Positions 54,420 through 64,000 of a stretch of DNA of 64,000 nt are shown here, one piece after another. The stretch's first letter is position 1, and every line of letters begins with the position of its first letter. The translations under genes and the position numbers were made by a program. The DNA is from Hyalangium gracile (GTDB lineage: Bacteria > Myxococcota > Myxococcia > Myxococcales > Myxococcaceae): assembly GCF_020103725.1 (NCBI RefSeq), contig NZ_JAHXBG010000009.1, forward strand, positions 186,001 to 250,000, written 5' to 3'. The notes beneath the pieces are model-generated. The model was not told the DNA's origin. It did not search any database and saw only the letters and a program-made list of their open reading frames with translations.

Positions 54420-55040
54420 CTACCAGACGATGCGGCACCTGACCCACATGAGAGGTCCAGGCTCGGTGTCCACACAACACGGGCAGCAGGTGATGGAGCC
54501 GACCCGCTCGCCATTCTTGCGCACGTTGTAGTGATCTCCAATGCCCGGGCAAGGGCCCGACCGCGAAGTGTCCGGGCTGTGGAGGGTGAGATTCTTCGCC
54601 CCTAACTTCTCCTTCATCGCGTTCAGTGCCTGCTGGACGCCATGGTAGGTGTACTCCTCGGGCAGCTCATGGCACGTGGGATGGGAGGGGAAGGCGGTGG
54701 CGCACGTACGGCGCTCGCCTGGAGGCTCCTCGGGCGTCACCCATGGAGTGACGGGGAGGTCATCTGAGCCATGCTGCGGACGTTGCCGGCGCTGGCGAAT
54801 GGCCTCGCGTAGTCGTGAGGCAGCCTCCCAGGAAACCAACCCCGTGGCGATGGCCTCCACCAGCAATGCCTCTGCCTCGGCGAGCTGGCCTTTGGCAATG
54901 AGCGCGCGGATATGCAACGTCGCGCTGTCCCCTCCCTTGACGCGCTCGGTGGGCTCGCCGCGCACAGTGCTGGGAGCACGGCTACACCCTCCGAGCAACA
55001 GCACAAGCCCGTAACAGAGCACCTCTCTCCAACCGGGCAT
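54420..55040 (-). CDS. Lipoprotein with Cys-rich C-terminal domain, candidate toxin
   Basis: A 206-aa lipoprotein (LLLGGC, lipidated Cys 19). A helical region (ALIAKGQLAEAEALLVEAIA, then WEAASRLREAIRQRRQR) precedes a Pro/Glu linker. The C-terminal domain of ~90 aa has clustered Cys/His (PSHPTCHELPEEYTYH, SGPCPGIGDHYN, TCCPCCVDTEPG). The Cys pairs suggest a metal- or disulfide-held fold. The order lipoprotein leader, helical region, distinct C-terminal domain, partner gene downstream matches polymorphic toxins. ATG 55040 follows GGAGGAG at about 7 nt. It is divergent from leuS. Confidence 0.62.
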   Translation of the reverse strand: MPGWREVLCYGLVLLLGGCSRAPSTVRGEPTERVKGGDSATLHIRALIAKGQLAEAEALLVEAIATGLVSWEAASRLREAIRQRRQRPQHGSDDLPVTPWVTPEEPPGERRTCATAFPSHPTCHELPEEYTYHGVQQALNAMKEKLGAKNLTLHSPDTSRSGPCPGIGDHYNVRKNGERVGSITCCPCCVDTEPGPLMWVRCRIVW

Positions 55041-55167
55041 GACCGTCTCCTCCAAGAGCGAAGGCTATCGGACAGACGGTAAAGCGCTTCTCACGTCCCT
55101 GGAAATGGCTCCCTGGAAATGCCCATTCTGGCGCTGACGATCGACGCGTCATGTAATGTGCCGCGCC

Positions 55168-57681
<2,514 letters not shown>

Positions 57682-57695
57682 GAGAGGCCGTCCTT

Positions 57696-59192
<1,497 letters not shown>

Positions 59193-59208
59193 GCTCCTTC
59201 GGCCTCGC

Positions 59209-60273
59209 CTACAGGAGCTTCTGGCGCTTGCGAGCCTTGAGAGCCTCGACGACCTTGCGTACGTCCTGGCTCTTGTCCTTGGGGACGACGAGCACCGCGT
59301 CCCCCGCGTCCACCACCACCACGTCCGTCATGCCCACCACGGCCAGCGGGCGCTTGTCGCCCAGCACCACGCAGCCGTTGCAGTCCACGACGATGGACTC
59401 GGGGCCGGAGACGACGTTGCCTCGCTCGTCCGCGGGGCGCACCTCGGGGATGGCGGCGAAGGAGCCCACGTCCGACCAGCCGAAGTCTCCCGGCAGCACG
59501 GCGATGTTCGACGCCTTCTCCATGACGCCATAGTCGATGGAGATGGACGGCAGCTTGGGGAACACGCGCTTGAGCACCGCGGGGAAGGTGCGCTTGCCCA
59601 CCGCGGCGCGCAGCGCCTCCAGCCCCTTCTTCATCTCGGGCATGTGCTGGGCGAAGGCCTCCAGCATCACGTCCGCGCGGAAGACGAAGATGCCGCCGTT
59701 CCACAGGAACTCACCCGAGTCCACATAGCCCTGAGCCGTCTCCAGGTTCGGCTTCTCCTTGAAGGCCTTCACCTTGCGCCCGCCGCCCTGGAGGGGCTCG
59801 CCGAGCTGGATGTAGCCATAGCCCGTCTCGGGGCGGTGGGGCTTGATGCCCAGGGTGACGATGTGCCCGGCCTCGGCGACGACGGCCGCCTCCACGAGCG
59901 TCGCCCGGAAGGCCTCCGGGTTGGAGACGTGGTGGTCCGACGGCAGGACGATGAGGATGCCCTTCGGATCCCTCGCGGCCACCTGCAGGGTAGCGAGCGC
60001 GATGGCCGGGGCGGTGTTGCGCGCCACCGGCTCCACCAGGAGGTTCTGCTTGGGCAGGCCCTTGACCAGCTTCGAGGCGGCCTTGGCGTGCAGGGGGCCA
60101 CAGACGATGAAGGTGTTCTTCAGCGAGGCCAGCCCCTTGAGCCGGGCGGCGGTGTCGGTGATGAGGGGGTTCTTCGAGGCCAGCGGGAGGAACTGCTTGG
60201 GCCGGGCCTGGCGGGACAGGGGCCAGAACCGGGTGCCGGAACCACCAGCCATGATGACGGGATAGAGGGCCAT
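59209..60273 (-). CDS. manC: Mannose-1-phosphate guanylyltransferase
   Basis: A 354-aa nucleotidyltransferase. The signature is GGSGTRFWPLSR at 10-21 and PKQFL at 25-29. ILIVLPSDHHV and ETGYGYIQLG follow the family order. It makes GDP-mannose from mannose-1-phosphate and GTP, using the product of the mutase at 41-42.3 kb. It lacks the C-terminal isomerase domain found in bifunctional forms. ATG 60273 is chosen although the AGGAG lies 12 nt away; TTG 60282 is an alternative. Confidence 0.93.
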   Translation of the reverse strand: MALYPVIMAGGSGTRFWPLSRQARPKQFLPLASKNPLITDTAARLKGLASLKNTFIVCGPLHAKAASKLVKGLPKQNLLVEPVARNTAPAIALATLQVAARDPKGILIVLPSDHHVSNPEAFRATLVEAAVVAEAGHIVTLGIKPHRPETGYGYIQLGEPLQGGGRKVKAFKEKPNLETAQGYVDSGEFLWNGGIFVFRADVMLEAFAQHMPEMKKGLEALRAAVGKRTFPAVLKRVFPKLPSISIDYGVMEKASNIAVLPGDFGWSDVGSFAAIPEVRPADERGNVVSGPESIVVDCNGCVVLGDKRPLAVVGMTDVVVVDAGDAVLVVPKDKSQDVRKVVEALKARKRQKLL

Positions 60274-60413
60274 GCGGGTCAAGAACTCCTGAGGGGCGCC
60301 GGGGGGCCGGCGCGGACGGCGGCGCACCATAGCGCCTCTCGGCCGGAAGGGAGCCGACTTCGAGCGCCCGCCCCCTCGCCTGCCCACCGGCCGGCACACC
60401 GGTGATCAGAGTT

Positions 60414-60451
60414 TTGACCCGGCACCAAAAAGCCAGTCTCATGCCCGCACG
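60414..60451 (+). promoter_or_regulatory. Predicted promoter of SGNH gene
   Basis: TTGACC (60414-60419), 17-nt spacer, TCTCAT (60437-60442). The predicted start is near 60449, almost at the TTG start codon (60452), suggesting a very short or absent leader. By pattern only. Confidence 0.35.
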
Positions 60452-63394
60452 TTGGACCACAAGGCCAAAACCACCGGATGGACGATCGTCCTCACGGCGG
60501 CGCTCGCGCTCGGGCTGTCCCTGGCGCCGCTGCCGGAGGACTTCCGTCCCATTCCGAGCCTGGGCAAGGAAGGGCCGCTGACGCCTCGGCTGGCCGAGGT
60601 CGTCCTGCCCAGAACCCTGACCGGAAAGGGCGCCCCGCAGCGCGGCGGAGATGACGCGCTGGCGGGCACCTCGCCCCACTCCACGGGTGAGCAGGTGCTT
60701 CCCCCCGAGGAGGACACCCCAGCAGTGGAGGACGAGAGCAGCCCGACCGCCACGGCACCTCCCTCCGATCTCGAGGGGCTGAGCACCCTCACGCGCACCC
60801 GGGCGCTGTCCCTGGAGGCCCTGCGGGAGAAGATGGGCTCGCGGCACGTGGACATCGAACTCGGCTGCCGGCGCATGGGCGCCTCTGGGTGCGAGGAGGA
60901 CGCACTGGCGCCGTTCTTCACCGCCCTGAAGGAGCTGCGCGAGGACAAGAGGAGGCAGCCGGTGCGGGTGGTGCACCTGGGTGACTCGCTGATCGCCTCG
61001 GACCACATCACGGACATGATCCGGGCGCGGCTCCAGGAGCGTCACGGCTCGGGCGGCAAGGGCTTCCTCTATGTCGACCGCCCCACGGGCGCGGGCCGCT
61101 CGGTGCGGACGGGCACGGCGAGCGAGGGCTGGCAGATCACCCGCCTCATCGATCGCAACTATCCCAAGGACAAGCTGGGCTACACGGGCGTGGCCTTTGC
61201 TTCGGCGGGCACGGGTACGCAGAGCGTGCGCTTCTCGGCGGAGGGGGCGCGCGTCGGAGAGCTGTTCTTCCAGACGCAGCCCATGGGTGGGACGGTGCTG
61301 TTCAACGTGGACGGCAAGCCCATGCAGCGCCTGCTGACGCGGTTCGAGCTACCCGGGGTGGCCTTCTCGCGCTTCACGCTGCCGGAGGGCACGAAGACGC
61401 TCTCGCTGCAGACGCTGGGCAAGGTGGAGCTGCACGGCGTCTCGCTGGAGAACGGCAAACCGGGCGTCGTCTACGACACCATCGGCCTGCCAGGAGCCAC
61501 CGCCGAGGTGTTCCTCCGGGCGAAGCAGGGCTCCTTCCGTTCGCAGCTCCGCCACCGCAAGCCCTCGCTGGTGGTGCTGATGGTGGGCGGCAACGAGGCC
61601 TTCTACATCTCGCGCAACCGCATCAAGCCGGAGGAGATCCGCGCCCACGCGACGGAGCTGGTGAAGTGGGTGCGCGAGTCGGTACCGGACTCCGCGTGCC
61701 TGCTGATGGCGCCCATCGACGCGGCGGTGCGCACCATGGGCGGCGAGCTGGTGCCGCGCCGCGGCTCCAAGGACGTGGGAGACATCTTCCGAGAGGTGGC
61801 GAAGGAGGGCGGCTGCGCCTTCTGGGACGCCCTGGAGGCCATGGGTGGCGAGGGCTCCTCCATCAAGTGGCTGTCCGCGGGGCTGTTCAACGAGGACCTC
61901 GTGCACCCGCGAGCCAGGGGCTCGGACCTGCTGGGCCACCTGTTCGACTTCGCGCTCCAGCGCGCGTATGCCAGGACCCACCAGCCGCTGCTGGTGGTGG
62001 ACGATCCGCCGGGGCTTGTCGACGGCGCCACGGCGCTGAAGGGCACCTTCGCGCGGCTGCGAGCCCTGGAGCAGAAGCAGGCCACGGAGCGGCTGGGCAT
62101 CGTCCAGCTCGGAGCGTCCCACACCTCGGCGCACTACTTCACGGACGCGGTCCGAGGCGCGCTCACCCGGAAGTTCGCGGACGCAGGGCGCGGCTTCATC
62201 GCCGCGGGCAAGCCTTCCCAGCGGCTGGCTGCCGCCCACGTGACACGAGAGCTGACCGGCGAGTGGCAGGTGCTGGACGCGCTGCAGCCGGAGGCTCAGC
62301 CCGGCGAGGCGTGGGGGCTCAGCGGCATCCGCGCAGTGGGAGCGCCCGGAGCCTCGCTGCGCATCCAGTTCTGCGACGACTGCGCGCCCGCGAAGTCGCC
62401 TCCGGCACAGCTGGCCCTGTACTGGCTGGACGCGCCGGGAGCCGGGAAGATGGAAGTGAAGGTGGATGGGCAGCCCGTGCCGCCCGAGGATCCGCCACCC
62501 GCGCCCGTCACCGCGCCCACGGTGCGCATCCGCACCTTCCCCGTCACGGGCCCGGCGCACTCGCTCGAGGTGACCAACGCCGGAGAGGGCCCCATCACGG
62601 TGCTGGGAGCCTCGCTGGACTTCGAGCAGCCCGGCGTCACCTACGACTCGGTGGGCCTGCCCGGGAGCACGGCCTTCACACTGAGCCGCCATGACCCGGC
62701 GGCGCTCGACACGCAGCTCGCCGCGCGCAAGCCGCAGCTCCTGGTGCTCTGGTACGGGACCAACGAGGCGGGCCTGCCGGACCTGGATCCCGAGACGTTC
62801 CGCAAGGAGTACGTCACCCTGCTCTCGCGGCTGCGGGCCTCGACGGGCGCGGAGTGCCTCCTCATCGGTCCCACGGACCGCCTGGTGCAGGACACGAACG
62901 GCCGGTGGACGGAGGCCGTCGCGCTGGGGCGGGTGCTCTCCACTCTGCCAGCCGTGGCCCGCGAGGCGGGCTGCGCGTACTGGTCTGCCCGTGCGGCCAT
63001 GGGCGGCGAGCGCTCCATGATGCGCTGGCAGCGCGCCGAGCCTGTGCTGGGCCACGAGGACGGCACGCACCTGACGCAGCCCGGCTACGAGCAGCTCGCC
63101 GCGTCCTTCGTGAAGGAGCTGCTCGCGGCCTACGAGACGTACAAGACGGCGCCCACGGAGCAGGTGCAGGCACCGACTCCGGGCCAGGTTCCGACCCAGG
63201 GCCCCACGCCGCAGCAGGCGCCCCCCGAGACACCTCCCGAGACGCAGCCTCCTGCCCCGACGCAGGGCCAGGCCCCCACCCCGATACCCGCTCCCGAGCC
63301 CCTGACGGCGCCTCCCGCCCAGGCGCGCGCCTCGCGCGGCCCTGCCCCTACCCTCACGCCGGCCTCCGCCGCGCGGACTGCGGAGGGAAGCTGA
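60452..63394 (+). CDS. Exported protein with two SGNH/GDSL hydrolase domains
   Basis: A 980-aa protein. A hydrophobic N-terminal segment (TGWTIVLTAALALGLSLAP) serves as anchor. The first SGNH domain starts at HLGDSLIASDH (S179) with GGNEA and DLVHP downstream. The second starts at QLGASHTSAHY, has YGTNEA and ends with DGTHLT. In the second domain the Asp before the Ser is replaced by Ala. The C-terminal ~95 residues are Pro/Gln/Thr-rich. With the MBOAT gene 1 bp downstream it resembles AlgJ/AlgX-type polysaccharide O-acetylation partners. TTG 60452 is the start; no strong ribosome binding site is seen. Confidence 0.85.
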   Translation: MDHKAKTTGWTIVLTAALALGLSLAPLPEDFRPIPSLGKEGPLTPRLAEVVLPRTLTGKGAPQRGGDDALAGTSPHSTGEQVLPPEEDTPAVEDESSPTATAPPSDLEGLSTLTRTRALSLEALREKMGSRHVDIELGCRRMGASGCEEDALAPFFTALKELREDKRRQPVRVVHLGDSLIASDHITDMIRARLQERHGSGGKGFLYVDRPTGAGRSVRTGTASEGWQITRLIDRNYPKDKLGYTGVAFASAGTGTQSVRFSAEGARVGELFFQTQPMGGTVLFNVDGKPMQRLLTRFELPGVAFSRFTLPEGTKTLSLQTLGKVELHGVSLENGKPGVVYDTIGLPGATAEVFLRAKQGSFRSQLRHRKPSLVVLMVGGNEAFYISRNRIKPEEIRAHATELVKWVRESVPDSACLLMAPIDAAVRTMGGELVPRRGSKDVGDIFREVAKEGGCAFWDALEAMGGEGSSIKWLSAGLFNEDLVHPRARGSDLLGHLFDFALQRAYARTHQPLLVVDDPPGLVDGATALKGTFARLRALEQKQATERLGIVQLGASHTSAHYFTDAVRGALTRKFADAGRGFIAAGKPSQRLAAAHVTRELTGEWQVLDALQPEAQPGEAWGLSGIRAVGAPGASLRIQFCDDCAPAKSPPAQLALYWLDAPGAGKMEVKVDGQPVPPEDPPPAPVTAPTVRIRTFPVTGPAHSLEVTNAGEGPITVLGASLDFEQPGVTYDSVGLPGSTAFTLSRHDPAALDTQLAARKPQLLVLWYGTNEAGLPDLDPETFRKEYVTLLSRLRASTGAECLLIGPTDRLVQDTNGRWTEAVALGRVLSTLPAVAREAGCAYWSARAAMGGERSMMRWQRAEPVLGHEDGTHLTQPGYEQLAASFVKELLAAYETYKTAPTEQVQAPTPGQVPTQGPTPQQAPPETPPETQPPAPTQGQAPTPIPAPEPLTAPPAQARASRGPAPTLTPASAARTAEGS

Positions 63395-63395
63395 C

Positions 63396-64000
63396 ATGCA
63401 GTCCACCAGCATCCCCTATCTGGCCTTCCTGGCCCTCACCTTCGGGCTGTACTGGCTGGGGCACCGCCACCGCATCGTTCGGATGAGCGTGCTGCTCATC
63501 GCGAGCCTCTTCTTCTACACGGTGTGGACGCCGCTGCCGGTGCTGGTGTTCTTCTGGTGCGCGGCGTTCGATCACCTGATCGTCAAGGGGCTGGCGCGAG
63601 CGAAGTCCCCGGGCGTGCGCAAGGCGCTGGTGACGGCGTCGGTGGTGTCCAACCTGGGCCTGCTGGCGACCTTCAAGTACGCGGAGCTGTTCCGCGAGAC
63701 GGCGCGCTCGCTGCTGGCGCCGCTGGGCGTGGCGGTGCGCGAGGAGCCCTTCGGGCTGCTGCTGCCCATCGGGCTGTCGTTCCTCTGCTTCCAGGCCATC
63801 AGCTACGTGGTGGACGTGTACCGCGGCAAGGCGAGCGCGGACCATAGCTACCTGGAGCACCTGCTCTACCTGCTCTTCTTCCCGCGAGTCGTCTCCGGCC
63901 CCATCGTGCGCGCCTCGGAGCTGCTGGAGCGCTTCCGCGAGGTGCCCACGCTGACGGCGGAGGACGGCGGCCGCGCGCTGTACCGCATCGCGGTGGGCCT
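63396..64000 (+). CDS. MBOAT O-acyltransferase (AlgI-like), 3' end cut off
   Basis: The first 201 residues of a multispanning membrane protein. The early part (AFLALTFGLYWLGHRHR, VRMSVLLIASLFFYTVWTPL) matches the AlgI/DltB family of membrane-bound O-acyltransferases. The segment FFPRVVSGPIVRASELLERF near 170-190 is typical (FFPxxxxGPI). It starts one base after the SGNH stop. It would transfer acetyl groups to a polysaccharide. The conserved active-site His lies beyond the window. Confidence 0.9.
   Translation, partial: MQSTSIPYLAFLALTFGLYWLGHRHRIVRMSVLLIASLFFYTVWTPLPVLVFFWCAAFDHLIVKGLARAKSPGVRKALVTASVVSNLGLLATFKYAELFRETARSLLAPLGVAVREEPFGLLLPIGLSFLCFQAISYVVDVYRGKASADHSYLEHLLYLLFFPRVVSGPIVRASELLERFREVPTLTAEDGGRALYRIAVG

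Overview
The window is GC-rich bacterial chromosome, most probably from a myxobacterium (Myxococcota, Cystobacter/Archangium/Stigmatella/Myxococcus group). Pointers are a DUF2378 (TIGR02265) family protein, a eukaryote-like Ser/Thr kinase fused to PilZ and J-like domains, many lipoproteins, PDAG-rich linkers, and long open shadow frames caused by high GC. I saw no tRNA, rRNA, CRISPR array or intact insertion sequence.

Layout. 1-6.4 kb (minus strand): a cut-off coiled-coil protein, a membrane glycosyltransferase, a double von Willebrand A (VWA) protein, and a secreted Ig-like protein. 6.6-11.8 kb: a mixed block with a 64-aa protein, a Ku DNA-end-binding protein, a decayed Ser/Thr kinase, a GltS-type glutamate carrier and a GntR regulator. 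11.8-21.3 kb: a tight seven-gene minus-strand operon (membrane Gly/Gln-rich protein, MoxR ATPase, membrane protein, ABC ATPase, ABC permease, DUF58, BatA-like VWA). The double-VWA gene at 2.5-5.3 kb looks like a displaced member of this set. 21.5-23.9 kb: a lipoprotein with a C-terminal His-rich nuclease-like domain followed by a SUKH-like partner, probably a toxin-immunity pair. 24.2-26.7 kb: ExbB-ExbD-TonB and a MarR regulator. 26.8-32.4 kb: a Cys-rich lipoprotein, an F420/NADP-type oxidoreductase, a helical-repeat protein, a Rieske oxygenase, a lipoprotein metallopeptidase with repeats, and a DUF547 protein. 32.6-35.8 kb: a xylose-type sugar ABC transporter. 36.1-42.3 kb: a di-haem peroxidase-like lipoprotein, a 760-aa orphan, a ROK sugar kinase and a phosphomannomutase/phosphoglucomutase. 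42.7-50.2 kb: a secreted 14-repeat RCC1 protein, a CotH-like lipoprotein, a Coa1-like protein, a DUF2378 protein and the kinase-PilZ-J protein. 50.5-51.8 kb: RdgC divided over two overlapping genes. 52-59.2 kb: argS, a second lipoprotein/partner pair, leuS and gltX. 59.2-64 kb: mannose-1-phosphate guanylyltransferase, a protein with two SGNH hydrolase domains, and a cut-off MBOAT acyltransferase.

How the genes work together. AlgC-type mutase, ManC, SGNH and MBOAT point to synthesis and O-acetylation of a mannose-containing polysaccharide. The ROK kinase and sugar ABC transporter fit sugar uptake. ExbB/ExbD/TonB energise outer-membrane transport. The most novel content is two lipoprotein-led toxin/immunity candidates (21.5-23.9 kb and 53.8-55.0 kb), whose layout recalls the SitA/SitI toxins exchanged through myxobacterial outer membranes. 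Other unusual items are the split rdgC, the displaced VWA gene, and a GntR-type operator repeat found in two places.
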